Shown piece after piece: positions 1 to 8,136 of a DNA stretch of 64,000 nucleotides. Under the pieces are notes generated by a model. It was not told the DNA's origin. It worked only from the letters and a program-made list of their open reading frames with translations, and did not search any database. The position numbers and the translations under genes were made by a program. Origin of the DNA: Pseudomonas vanderleydeniana. Lineage in GTDB: Bacteria; Pseudomonadota; Gammaproteobacteria; Pseudomonadales; Pseudomonadaceae. The stretch spans positions 558,001 to 622,000 of the forward strand of contig NZ_CP077093.1 of assembly GCF_014268755.2 (NCBI RefSeq), written 5' to 3'. Position 1 is the stretch's first letter; each line of letters starts with the position of its first letter.

Positions 1-596
1 AACTGGGGTTCTCGGTGCTGGCCATCGACTATCGCGGCTTCGGCGACAGCCCCGGTGGGCTACCGTCCGAGCGCAGCGTCTACCAGGACGCCGGCAATGC
101 CTGGAAGCGCCTGGTGCAACTGCAGCCGGATGCCCGCAAACGCTACATCTATGGTCATTCCCTGGGCGGTGCGGTGGCGGTGGACCTGGCCGGTCGCCTG
201 GCCGCCGACAAGCAGTCGCCCAAGGCTGCCGGGCTGATCATCGAGTCGACCTTCACCGACCTGGGCGACGCGGCCCGGGCCGCGATTCCAACCTCGTTGC
301 CGGTGCGCTGGATCCTCTCGGAGAAATTCGACTCCATCGACAAGATCAGCCAGATCGGCATTCCCGTACTGATCGTCCACGGTACCGACGACCCCTACGT
401 TCCGTCGCGCTTCAGCAAGACGCTATATGAAGCTGCCGCGCAGCCCAAGCACCTGCTGCTGATCAAGGGCGGCAACCATATCAACAGCATGATTCTCGGC
501 AGCCGCGAATACGCCAAGGCGTTGCGCCAGGCCTTTGCCGGTTTTCCTTCGACGGCAGTCAGTGATCTCGCAGGGAAAAGCACGGTTGATCGTTAA
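1..596 (+). CDS. alpha/beta hydrolase, C-terminal part (5' end outside window)
   Basis: The open frame runs in from the left edge (codons from base 3), so the true start lies upstream. The visible part has an alpha/beta-hydrolase core: the strand and turn AIDYRGFGDSPGG, the nucleophile elbow GHSLGG with the catalytic Ser, an Asp in the HGTDDPYVP strand and a His in GGNHINS. These are in the right order for a Ser-Asp-His triad. The pattern suits the BEM46/YfhR-like 'serine aminopeptidase' hydrolases. The substrate cannot be told. A methionine or GTG at base 15 is internal, not the start. Confidence 0.85.
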   Translation, partial: LGFSVLAIDYRGFGDSPGGLPSERSVYQDAGNAWKRLVQLQPDARKRYIYGHSLGGAVAVDLAGRLAADKQSPKAAGLIIESTFTDLGDAARAAIPTSLPVRWILSEKFDSIDKISQIGIPVLIVHGTDDPYVPSRFSKTLYEAAAQPKHLLLIKGGNHINSMILGSREYAKALRQAFAGFPSTAVSDLAGKSTVDR

Positions 597-714
597 GGCA
601 GGGTCTGCTTGTGGGAATCCCCTCTGGGCAGAAACGGTAATATTTGCGGCCTTGCAATATGTATAAATATGCCAATAATCATAATTATGTTTTTTTGCAT
701 AAATTGACATATTC

Positions 715-1833
715 ATGACGCCTGATCGCCTTTACTTTCCGCGCGCGGCTCTTGCCCAGCAGATATTGATGGGTTTCGAGAACCAGCTTCAGCAGGCCAC
801 GACCCTGTTTGCGCCACGTCGCAAGGGTAAGACACAGTTCCTGCTGAGAGATCTTGCGCCGATGGCGGAGTCGCAGGGCTTTGTGGTCGCCTATGCGGAT
901 CTGTGGTCCAACAAGGAAGACCCTGAACGCGTGATCTGTGCCGCCCTCGCCAAGGCGCTGCATGAGACCAGCCTGCTGACCCGGATTGAAACCTGGTGGG
1001 CCAGGCCGAAGCGCTCCCTCAAGGGCGTGAAGGTCGGCTTGGGGATGGACTCCGCTTCTGCCGAAGCCGAACTGAACGAGGCCGGGATTCCCTCGATTCA
1101 TGAGTTGTTCGAGCGCTTCAGGATGGCGGGCAAGGGTAAGGCGTTGCTGATCGTCGATGAGGTGCAGCATTTGGCCACGCGCCCGGCGTTCGAGAACTTC
1201 ACCGCCATGCTTCGGTCCCTGCTTACGACTAGCCAGGGGAGCGTTTTTGCAGTGTTTACCGGCTCATCCCAGGATGGTCTGACGAGCATGTTCCGGCGCA
1301 GCAAGGCACCGTTCTATCAGTTTGGTTCGCAATTGAGTTTCCCTGATCTGGGGCGGGAGTTCTCGGAGCATTTCGGTCGGCTCTATCGGGAAACGACGGG
1401 TTTGCAGTGGGAAGTGGAGCAAGCTTATCGCCTGTACGTAGCCCGAGGCATGACACCCCACTACCTGCGTACCTTGTTCACGATCAGCTTGACTCAACTC
1501 ATATCCGTCAAGGAAGCCGACAAGATTGTTTGGGCAGGGATGGTGGATGAAGGGCAATTCACCACTTTGCTGCAAGAGCTACCACCTCTGGATCAATTGT
1601 TGCTCAGGGGGATTGTCGCCGGATCATCGCTGTATGCCGATGAATACCGACGCTCCTTGGCCGATGAGTTACCGAGCGGCCAAGTGCCTAGCACCCAACA
1701 AGTTCAGGCTGGGTTGGAGCGCCTGCGCAAACGGGGTCTGGTCGCCAACCTTGGGCATGGCCGATGGGCTGTCGAGGAGCAGGCTTTGGAGAGTTTTCTG
1801 CGTGGGCTTTATAGCGGACTGGAAGCGGATTGA
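715..1833 (+). CDS. AAA/STAND-type ATPase of unknown function
   Basis: A 372-residue orphan ATPase. The P-loop-like segment FAPRRKGKT (residues 32-40) keeps the GKT but lacks the usual first glycine. A Walker B strand ALLIVDEVQHL (about 143-153) and a sensor-like strand ending in TGSS follow. The C-terminal third (about 280-370) looks like a winged-helix domain (QAGLERLRKRGLVANLGHGRWAV), as in AAA_35-like or archaeal-type ATPases. ATG 715 follows an AT-rich stretch with promoter-like TATAAT/TTGACA-rich sequence. No partner gene is adjacent: the upstream hydrolase is on the same strand 118 bp away and the downstream gene is convergent. Function unknown; nucleotide-dependent regulation or mobile-DNA handling are possibilities only. 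Confidence 0.75.
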   Translation: MTPDRLYFPRAALAQQILMGFENQLQQATTLFAPRRKGKTQFLLRDLAPMAESQGFVVAYADLWSNKEDPERVICAALAKALHETSLLTRIETWWARPKRSLKGVKVGLGMDSASAEAELNEAGIPSIHELFERFRMAGKGKALLIVDEVQHLATRPAFENFTAMLRSLLTTSQGSVFAVFTGSSQDGLTSMFRRSKAPFYQFGSQLSFPDLGREFSEHFGRLYRETTGLQWEVEQAYRLYVARGMTPHYLRTLFTISLTQLISVKEADKIVWAGMVDEGQFTTLLQELPPLDQLLLRGIVAGSSLYADEYRRSLADELPSGQVPSTQQVQAGLERLRKRGLVANLGHGRWAVEEQALESFLRGLYSGLEAD

Positions 1834-1905
1834 TCGAGGAGCCGGCAGATCATTAACCCAGGGGCAGCCTACGATATGATCCATGGGTGCCCCTTTGTTC
1901 AATCT
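1834..1905. terminator. weak hairpin between convergent genes
   Basis: The 72-bp gap between convergent genes holds GGGGCA (near 1861) and a matching TGCCCC followed by TTTG, a loose inverted repeat that could end transcription of the ATPase gene. The loop is long, so this is only a candidate. Confidence 0.3.
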
Positions 1906-3456
1906 TCAGCGTAGCCCGTACGAGTAAACCCCCAGATCACGGCTGTTGTACCAGTTGCCCTTGGCCCAGAACACCCGGTCCTGTGCTTCCTGGAAGCCGA
2001 GAATGCCCAGGTAGCCGTCGATCGCCAGCCGCGTCCAGGAGCGTCCCCAGTCCGTGGAATAGAACACCCCGTCTGCGGAAATCGTGGCTTTCGACCACCA
2101 GTACAGCCAGCGCGGCGGGTGGTGGTTGCTGGAGGTATTGATCAGCAGACTGTTCTGCCCCATCCAGAAATGTCCCTCGCGCAGTTGGCTATCGGAGCCC
2201 AGTGGCCCGAACACACTGGGCAGTTCGCCGACCACACTCCAGCTCAGCTTGGCGGTGTCCAGTTCGCCGATCCTGTTCTGCCCCTGCTCACCCTGGTCGA
2301 TCAGGCCGATGACTCGTCCATTGCCGTTGTCCACCAGAGCATCGATGAACAGCCCGTCATCATGTTGCACGGACTCCACACGCCACTGGCCGGCCTCCCG
2401 CTTGAGCTGCGCGCGGGTGGTCAGGCTGACCGACAGGTTGCGGTCCCCTTCGCCCGGATTGCGCCCCCAGAAACGTTGCGAGACCCAGATGACCGCGTGC
2501 TGTGCGTCCAACTGCGTGACATGGGTCTGCAGGTCACCGGTGTCGCTGGCATCCTTGTACCACTCGGCAACGTCCGGGCGCTTGCCCTGGGCATATTCCT
2601 GGGTCACCAGCAGCGGCTGGGAGGCAAAGATCTCGGTGTTGGTCGCACCGCCGTCGGCCGAGTAGAACACCCCGGTAGAGATGCCGTCAGGTATGTCGCC
2701 ATAACCCATCGATTCTTGACTCGGCGAACTCCAGGCCCAGATCTCGTTCTGGCCATGGAAGTACGGCTTGATGTTCCAGGCAATGTGATCGGCCTCGGAG
2801 AAAAAGCCCTTGGGCAACCAGCTCCAGTGCTTGCCCTGGTCGTCGGTACGAAAGACCGCGCTTTGTGTTCCGGCAAACAGCACCTGCGGCTTGCCATCGT
2901 CGGGTGGCGTATCGGTTTCGGGGCGGTCAAGGCCGCTCAGCAGGAAGACCCGGCTGCCATCCGGGCTCGCCACCAGGCAGGCGGGATCGGTGATATGGGC
3001 CACCAACTCGAAACGGCCCTCGGCATTCAAGCGCGAGATGAAGGTGGTTTCCTTCTGGCGCGGGGAGAGGAAACTGGAGAAGGTGCCGGATTCTTCCGCG
3101 TCCTTATCCTCGGTCTGCGCCGGTTTGCCGTAAAGCACGGCGTCCAGGTCCACCACGTTGGCGGCAGGTTGCAGATCCTTGGCCTCGGTCTCCACGCGAC
3201 CGACCAGCCAGGTGCCTTGCGGGGTCACGACGACGCCGGTGCAGAACTGGGTCATCGCCCGTTGCCGGATGTCCTGCACCGCGCCCAGGGTCTGTTGATC
3301 CGGGCTGCTGCCGCCCCATTCGAGCTTGGCGCTGAGAATGACCCACATGTACCACAGTGCGATGGCGACGATCAGTATGACCGGCAGTTTGATGAGCAGC
3401 TTCAGGCGAGGCATGGGAGGTCCGTATCCAGGGAAAGGCTGGGTAGCTTTTCTCAT
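1906..3456 (-). CDS. membrane-anchored Asp-box (BNR-like) repeat protein
   Basis: A 516-residue protein with one hydrophobic segment near the N terminus (about residues 20-42, LLIKLPVILIVAIALWYMWV), then a long soluble part, probably periplasmic. At least three Asp-box-like motifs (S/T-x-D-x-G-x-x-W) are visible: TDDQGKHW (204-211), SADGGATN (266-273, lacking the W) and STDWGRSW (467-474). These suggest a sialidase/sortilin-like beta-propeller, but no sialidase active site is recognisable. The first Met is at 3456; an alternative Met (MPRLKLLIK) at 3414 lies closer to the membrane anchor. Neither has a clear ribosome-binding site. Monocistronic, convergent with the ATPase gene. Function unknown. 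Confidence 0.75.
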   Translation of the reverse strand: MRKATQPFPGYGPPMPRLKLLIKLPVILIVAIALWYMWVILSAKLEWGGSSPDQQTLGAVQDIRQRAMTQFCTGVVVTPQGTWLVGRVETEAKDLQPAANVVDLDAVLYGKPAQTEDKDAEESGTFSSFLSPRQKETTFISRLNAEGRFELVAHITDPACLVASPDGSRVFLLSGLDRPETDTPPDDGKPQVLFAGTQSAVFRTDDQGKHWSWLPKGFFSEADHIAWNIKPYFHGQNEIWAWSSPSQESMGYGDIPDGISTGVFYSADGGATNTEIFASQPLLVTQEYAQGKRPDVAEWYKDASDTGDLQTHVTQLDAQHAVIWVSQRFWGRNPGEGDRNLSVSLTTRAQLKREAGQWRVESVQHDDGLFIDALVDNGNGRVIGLIDQGEQGQNRIGELDTAKLSWSVVGELPSVFGPLGSDSQLREGHFWMGQNSLLINTSSNHHPPRWLYWWSKATISADGVFYSTDWGRSWTRLAIDGYLGILGFQEAQDRVFWAKGNWYNSRDLGVYSYGLR

Positions 3457-3563
3457 TTTCGGATGCGGGAGTAAATTGCTGGCGCGGGTGAAAGGTTGGA
3501 TCTGTGAAGTGGGTCAGGTGGAAAGTCCTCCCGCCAGTGGGCATCGGGCGGGAGGTGGCTGTT

Positions 3564-3836
3564 CTAGTGCGAAGCGGCGCGTTCCATCTTCCAGCCGATG
3601 GCGGCCAGTACATCGCAGCCATCCTGGAGCAGCAGCCAGGCGGCGGTGGAGAAGTGCCGCAGGTCCTTGTCATCGATCTGGCTGAAGCCGAGGCAGGTGA
3701 TGCTGTACATGAGGTCGCGAGCGGCGTTGCAGCGCTGGGTGGCGCATTCGTGCAGGTCGGTCAGCGGGGCGTCGGCGTCGTAGTAGAAGACGGGGGTTTG
3801 GCAGAGGTTGCTTTGGAGCGGCTTGAACTTGGGCAT
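3564..3836 (-). CDS. small Pseudomonas-type DUF protein (DUF3077/DUF6124-like)
   Basis: A protein of about 90 residues starting MPKFKPLQSN. I chose the ATG at 3836 because AGGAG lies 8-9 bases before it; the frame is open a little further, to 3872. The sequence (DLHECATQRCNAARDLMYS, WLLLQDGCDVLAAI) resembles the small helical DUF3077/DUF6124 proteins that occur in many copies in pseudomonads and usually follow a conserved leader. No catalytic motif is seen and function is unknown. Family assignment is from memory and moderately sure. Confidence 0.6.
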   Translation of the reverse strand: MPKFKPLQSNLCQTPVFYYDADAPLTDLHECATQRCNAARDLMYSITCLGFSQIDDKDLRHFSTAAWLLLQDGCDVLAAIGWKMERAASH

Positions 3837-4060
3837 CGAAGTAACTCCTGTAGTTTCCATAGGAGCTACCACTACCTGCGGCTAAACAAGTTAGGGTGGC
3901 AGCTATACGCGGGTTAGCCGAACCGGGACAGAAGTAGAAAACCCGGCACACCCATAGGGTGTCCCGCGCACAGCCGCCATGGACATGAAAACTCCAGACA
4001 GCAAAAAACGCCAGCATTGGTTAGCGGCGCCTGTGCGGCTACTTTCTGTTTCGACCGGCT
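3837..4060 (-). promoter_or_regulatory. possible conserved leader of the small DUF gene
   Basis: Upstream (on the minus strand) of the small DUF gene is a gene-free tract with a perfect short hairpin ACACCC-ATA-GGGTGT (3948-3962) and the phrases CAGCCGCC and GGCGCCTGTGCGGC further upstream. I remember similar tracts in front of DUF3077/DUF6124 genes in other Pseudomonas genomes, so this may be a structured leader or promoter block. This is recognition from memory, not proof. Confidence 0.35.
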
Positions 4061-4290
4061 AAGATCGAGTCGCCGATTTTGCGACGACCCAGGGACTATA
4101 GGCGGGCGTTAGATGGTGCGAAACGAAGGCAAAGTGCCGTTTTTGCAACCAAAGAATTCAGCGCTGGCAGGGCAGGGGTTGGAGCCGGACAAGCAGGCGA
4201 TGCTTCGTCAGTAGATCTTCCAGCACGCTTGCTCAGGTTGATGTTTTGGGTAAGTGTAAAGATTACTGTCATTACGCCGAGGTCAGCACC
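4061..4290. other. gene-free stretch before relB-like gene
   Basis: About 230 bp with no convincing reading frame. The short frames present lack ribosome-binding sites and family features. It presumably carries the antitoxin promoter, but no clear -35/-10 or operator palindrome was found. Confidence 0.4.
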
Positions 4291-4536
4291 ATGGCATCCA
4301 TCAATGTCCGTATCGATGACGATCTCAAAACGCGAGCCTATCGCGAGCTTGAGAAGCTGGGAGTCACGCCTTCCGAGCTGATGCGCCAGGTTTTGCAGTA
4401 TGTAGTCGAGCGTGGGCAGCTACCTTTCAAGCCGGTCTTGATGACTGAAGAAGACGAGACTCTACTTGCAACCGTGCGCGAGCTACTGGCTGCACCTCAG
4501 CGAGTGAAGGTTTCGATGAATGACCTGTTGCCTTGA
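4291..4536 (+). CDS. RelB/DinJ-family antitoxin
   Basis: An 81-residue protein from the ATG at 4291 (MASINVRIDDDLKTRAYREL). The frame is open 15 codons further up (4246), but MASINVRIDD is the family's usual N terminus and GAGG sits just before it. The ribbon-helix-helix DNA-binding part INVRIDDDLKTRAYRELEKLGVTPSE is at the N terminus, and the toxin-wrapping tail at the C terminus. In an intact locus it would neutralise a RelE/YafQ-like mRNA interferase and repress its own operon. Here the following toxin gene is destroyed, so this is an orphan antitoxin that appears intact. Confidence 0.8.
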   Translation: MASINVRIDDDLKTRAYRELEKLGVTPSELMRQVLQYVVERGQLPFKPVLMTEEDETLLATVRELLAAPQRVKVSMNDLLP

Positions 4537-4770
4537 ATTGATGCGCTGGCTCTGAAGGAATGGCACAAGCTGGGTGACACAGTTCGCCAGTAGTTCAAGA
4601 AGAAACTTGCTGAAATCTTGCTCAATCCCCGTGTTGAGGCGAATTGACTGCACAGCTTGGCTGATTGCTACAGGATCAAGCTGCGTAGCAGCGGGTATCG
4701 TCTGGTTTATCAAATTATTGACCAAGAGGTCGTGGTGCTCGTGGTTGCTTTGGATAAGCGAGCAGGCTGA
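4537..4770 (+). pseudogene. decayed RelE-family toxin
   Basis: Directly after the antitoxin stop, one frame reads like a RelE toxin with in-frame stops: ALKEWHKLGDTVRQ*, then FKKKLAEILLNPRVEAN*, then LHSLADCYRIKLRSSGYRL, then VYQIIDQEVVVLVVALDK and an early stop at 4768-4770. The first stop is TAG in place of an expected Gln codon and the second TGA in place of an expected Arg (CGA). The N-terminal strand and the last helix are also missing. Four kinds of damage in about 230 bp mean the toxin cannot be made. Confidence 0.8.
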
Positions 4771-4811
4771 TCAATAAGGCGGCTGATCGATTGACGATAG
4801 CCGAAAGGTGG

Positions 4812-4828
4812 CGGCACCAGGAATCGAA
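4812..4828. repeat. left attachment repeat of the island (tRNA-Thr 3'-end copy)
   Basis: CGGCACCAGGAATCGAA, identical to 10965-10981. Sequence identity ends at both sides (G/C before, TC versus CC after). This is the duplicated tRNA 3' end expected at the distal end of an integrated element. Confidence 0.85.
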
Positions 4829-4919
4829 TCTATATATAATTACTTGATAAGCATAGGGTTTTCCTGGTGCATAATTCAACTCTATCTCAATATCTACCCT
4901 TTCACTGCCTAGAAAAGAG

Positions 4920-5600
4920 CTATGCAAAATTTGCTAGTCGTAAACCTATCACCATGTCGATGCATTCAGCCAGGCTTTTAAATTTTTCAACATAGTCTAT
5001 TAGATCAGCTCCAGAAGGGGGTGTGTGATGACGACCTGTATGGGCGCACACATTACGCATCTCTATGAAAGACGTAAGAAATAGGTCTAATCGCCCATGA
5101 GACTTGTTTAGGTCATCAATCGAATTCCAAGCCTTTTCGATTTCAAGACCAGACAGTAGTGTTGTAACAGTTTCTGTACCAGGATTCGATTTTGTATTGG
5201 CAAATGACTCCCAGGCGAGATAGTATTTTGGTTGATCTAAAGATCCTAGTCGTCTGGCTAGGTCTTCTGATATATTTGTTGATTTAAGTTTTTTGTCTTT
5301 TTTGCTAGCGTTTACTAAGGCGTCCGCACCGCCAGAGTAATGCTTAAGTCGCATAGTGACCGGAATTTGGCTTATAGGTTTGTTTAAGTTGTTGATGGCT
5401 TCTATATAGTCTTTTACTATATTCTTGAGGTAGCTTTCAAAGTACCCGCTAAGTAGTACTATAACCGAGCAGCTTATTGCATTTGTGCAGGCGAGTTGGT
5501 TAGGTTTTAGCGCTGCTGGAGTTGATAGCGATAGTGCTACTTCTTCAATCGTTTCAAGAGAGCTTAAAAAGTCATCCGTGGCTATAAAATTGTTGTCCAT
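4920..5600 (-). CDS. HEPN-domain putative RNase (MAE_28990/RiboL-PSP-like)
   Basis: A 226-residue, all-helical protein. The HEPN signature R-x4-H is present as RNVCAH (residues 182-187), the catalytic motif of many HEPN ribonucleases. An N-terminal helix VIVLLSGYFESYLKN (about 47-60) contains the conserved acidic residue (E55) of the MAE_28990/RiboL-PSP type. Such proteins occur in toxin-antitoxin, abortive-infection and restriction-linked loci. It is the last gene of the operon and starts 3 bp after the DUF262 stop, so the two are almost certainly made together. Infer: RNA-cleaving effector kept off by, or triggered through, the DUF262 partner. AT-rich codon use marks it as foreign. Confidence 0.75.
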   Translation of the reverse strand: MDNNFIATDDFLSSLETIEEVALSLSTPAALKPNQLACTNAISCSVIVLLSGYFESYLKNIVKDYIEAINNLNKPISQIPVTMRLKHYSGGADALVNASKKDKKLKSTNISEDLARRLGSLDQPKYYLAWESFANTKSNPGTETVTTLLSGLEIEKAWNSIDDLNKSHGRLDLFLTSFIEMRNVCAHTGRHHTPPSGADLIDYVEKFKSLAECIDMVIGLRLANFA

Positions 5601-5603
5601 AGC

Positions 5604-6746
5604 TCAAGGTTTCTTTTTGAGGTGCGAGCTAAACATATCCCTCGCTTTGTTTATCCTGGTTTTAATGGCGCCTTTTCCATTGGTGCCGCTTGATACAGAC
5701 TTGAGGAAATCTGGGTCGCTACAAAGCGTCGTGAAATCAGCCTTTATTTGTGCTGCAATTTCTTCTGTTATTAACGCCGGGTCGTACTCTGACAAGCCGA
5801 TCATAATTGCTTCAGCAATTGGGAGTGACGGTGGACCCTTCATCATCTTTGAAGGGTTTCTGAAAGAATTCGTACCAAATACAGCAAGGCTATTTACTAC
5901 TGCGCGCTCAAAGCGTTCTGCATCCATTTTTTCAAGTTTTGGATCTGCAATATATAGCTTGTTACGCTCCTCCATGAACTCTCCGAGAAAGTCTTTGAAA
6001 GTGGTATCAATCTTTTCTGGATCAGAAAGAGCGAAGAAGCGCAAAACAATGGAAAGGTCGATCATCTTCTGGTAGATCGGATTGGATTGAGCCTCAATCG
6101 GGTCTACAGGTATTTCCCATGCTTTACAAAAATCTGGGTGGCGTGACAGTTTATGCAATGCATCCGTAAAAGGCCCTCGGAAGACAGCATTGCGAACTTC
6201 CATTTCATTAGCTTTGACGCCGCCTGTGTTGAGACGATCAAAGACATCATATTTAATGGCCGGGGAAGATTCTTTAAGTAGAGCAATTGCTGAAAGGAAG
6301 CGTCTAGTTAGGTGCTTATCCAGACCTCTTTTGACAAGGTCATTGAATCTAAGTCCATTCAAGTCGTCCCAGACTACTAGCCCCTTCAAGGCTAAAGTGT
6401 TATTTAGAAAGTTCTGGATTGCGGTGAGGCGTTGTCTGCCATCTAAGACAACATAAAAACCGTAATCATCCTCGCCTAAAAATACTGGTGGGACAGGGAC
6501 GTTCATCAAAAGAGATTCGATTAAACGTGATTGTCTTTCTTCATCCCAGCGATCACGACGTTGAAACTCAGGATTAATTTTAATGTTATCATCAAGCATT
6601 GCAGGAAGTGTGGATATCGGGATATCAAGCTTCTGTGTAACAATTTGGCGCATTTGCGCCTTGTACTTTTTCTCGAAGCCAGAAAGTCCTTCTCCCTCTG
6701 GTTCCATTTCGACAATATCGACGTCCGCAGTATTTGAATCGTTCAT
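5604..6746 (-). CDS. DUF262 (ParB/GmrS-like) domain protein
   Basis: A 380-residue protein with a complete N-terminal DUF262 domain: PEFQRRDRWDEERQSRLIES (59-78), the nucleotide-site motif LDGRQRLTAI (101-110, the DGQQR motif of GmrS-like proteins) and FDRLNTGGVKAN (169-180) with EVRNAVFRG. No HNH (GmrD-type) nuclease motif follows; the C-terminal half is helical and unassigned. DUF262 proteins act in type IV restriction (GmrSD) and related defence systems, where the domain binds NTP and senses DNA. A GGGAG ribosome site precedes ATG 6746. It lies 64 bp after the methyltransferase and 3 bp before the HEPN gene, suggesting that HEPN replaces the nuclease half. Confidence 0.85.
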   Translation of the reverse strand: MNDSNTADVDIVEMEPEGEGLSGFEKKYKAQMRQIVTQKLDIPISTLPAMLDDNIKINPEFQRRDRWDEERQSRLIESLLMNVPVPPVFLGEDDYGFYVVLDGRQRLTAIQNFLNNTLALKGLVVWDDLNGLRFNDLVKRGLDKHLTRRFLSAIALLKESSPAIKYDVFDRLNTGGVKANEMEVRNAVFRGPFTDALHKLSRHPDFCKAWEIPVDPIEAQSNPIYQKMIDLSIVLRFFALSDPEKIDTTFKDFLGEFMEERNKLYIADPKLEKMDAERFERAVVNSLAVFGTNSFRNPSKMMKGPPSLPIAEAIMIGLSEYDPALITEEIAAQIKADFTTLCSDPDFLKSVSSGTNGKGAIKTRINKARDMFSSHLKKKP

Positions 6747-6810
6747 CTACTTACTCCCTGTCACGATATTCGATGGTTAATCTGCTTGTAAAAAAAATAA
6801 CGGTATATTT

Positions 6811-8136
6811 CTAGTTTTTTTGAAAGCATAGAACACTCTCAGTAGTGTTCCTGGTGTTGAGATATTTCTTGGACTTAAGGTTTACATCAACCATTGATCT
6901 TGAAGCCTTAAAATCATCTCTTCGCACAATGGTTAGTCCTGAATGGCTTGCCATTTCGGTAACTATCGTGGGTACATCGTTATGGACTTCTTTATAGTGA
7001 GAGTCTTGCACCACTAAAAAACAGGGACTTCCATGCTTCAAGATTCTAGAAATTTCTTCGATTGATCGAGATAATGAGGAAAAATATTGCAAATGATTTT
7101 TGAAGTAGTAACCTTTCGAGGCGTGCGACTGGTGGTTATACAGTCTTTCTAAGAATAGAGCGCAAGTAGAGCCCCATTTGCTCTCAAGGGTTGGTGCAAT
7201 ACGTTGCACTGTAGATGTTCCAGTAAGTCCTCTGCGGAGTGTGTCAAAATCGGACTGTTCGCATCGGATAACCGCAAGTTCTATGGCGGTAGATACTGCG
7301 TAATCTATTCGAGTGCAGTATGGCGGGGACGATATAATTGCATCGACTGACTCATTATTGAGTGCAATGTTTTCTGCGTTCCCAATTTTTAAGCATACAG
7401 TTGAATCAGCCTCGCGAGACTTAAAGTCGTTAAGTCCATAGAGCAAACTCAAGCTTCTGATTTCGTCTAAAAATACCGTATAAATAGTGCTTTGAGATGG
7501 GCGCTTGCGGTTCAACTTTGTTTTAGGTTGCTTTACCCAGGTTGGGTTTGAAGGTATAAAGTCTAGAAGCAGCTTTCGCGTGGTACGGAACAGTGCTACG
7601 TAAAAAAAAGCGGCTAGCGACGAGACTTGATCCATGGCCTTATTGTTGTTTAGCTGGATATATGTTCCGTTCGATATTAACAGATTGTTAATTCTGGTTT
7701 CTAAGTTTCGGAGAGCAACAGTACTTCCGGTGTTAAACCATTTTAGTAGAGGCTCGCCATCGCTTATCGTGAGCGCCCCTATGCTAAGTTGCGACTGATC
7801 AATTAATGATTTAGCAATTGAAATCAGGCTGGGGCGCTCTAGTGGAGATAGTAGGCGTGCCTTGGCGACTAGAACCATTGCAGGGTTTAAGTCAAAGCCA
7901 ATGCAGTCGAAACCCTGCGAATACGCAGAAGTTGTAGTTGTTCCACTACCATTCCATGGGTCAAATACCAAAGCGTTTCGAGTCGGCTTCAATGTAGACA
8001 ATATATTGCTAGAGAACTCGCTGGAGTAGCCGGCGTAGTAAGGAAAAACTCTAGACTCTTGCGATGCCTTAGGGGCTTTGTAAAGCTTTGGATTAGAAAT
8101 CGCTATATTGTCGAAAGAGGTCGAATGAGACTTCAT
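6811..8136 (-). CDS. DNA methyltransferase, SPPY type (probably N4-cytosine)
   Basis: A 441-residue amino-methyltransferase. Motif I is VFDPWNGSGTT (57-67), the SAM-binding loop; motif II/III-like GFDLNP follows (80-85); the catalytic motif IV is SSPPYCTRIDY (269-279). Ser-Pro-Pro-Tyr rather than Asn/Asp-Pro-Pro-Tyr points to N4-cytosine methylation. The order motif I, about 200 residues, motif IV is alpha-like, leaving residues 90-265 as probable target-recognition region. It is the first clear gene of the operon with DUF262 and HEPN. No classical restriction endonuclease lies beside it. I infer that it marks host DNA so that the partners act only on unmarked DNA. Confidence 0.8.
   Translation of the reverse strand: MKSHSTSFDNIAISNPKLYKAPKASQESRVFPYYAGYSSEFSSNILSTLKPTRNALVFDPWNGSGTTTTSAYSQGFDCIGFDLNPAMVLVAKARLLSPLERPSLISIAKSLIDQSQLSIGALTISDGEPLLKWFNTGSTVALRNLETRINNLLISNGTYIQLNNNKAMDQVSSLAAFFYVALFRTTRKLLLDFIPSNPTWVKQPKTKLNRKRPSQSTIYTVFLDEIRSLSLLYGLNDFKSREADSTVCLKIGNAENIALNNESVDAIISSPPYCTRIDYAVSTAIELAVIRCEQSDFDTLRRGLTGTSTVQRIAPTLESKWGSTCALFLERLYNHQSHASKGYYFKNHLQYFSSLSRSIEEISRILKHGSPCFLVVQDSHYKEVHNDVPTIVTEMASHSGLTIVRRDDFKASRSMVDVNLKSKKYLNTRNTTESVLCFQKN

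Noticed and set aside
4806..4830. A second tRNA gene next to the relBE remnant
   Set aside because: Only the last 17 bp of tRNA-Thr are present; no anticodon arm follows. It is an attachment-site copy.
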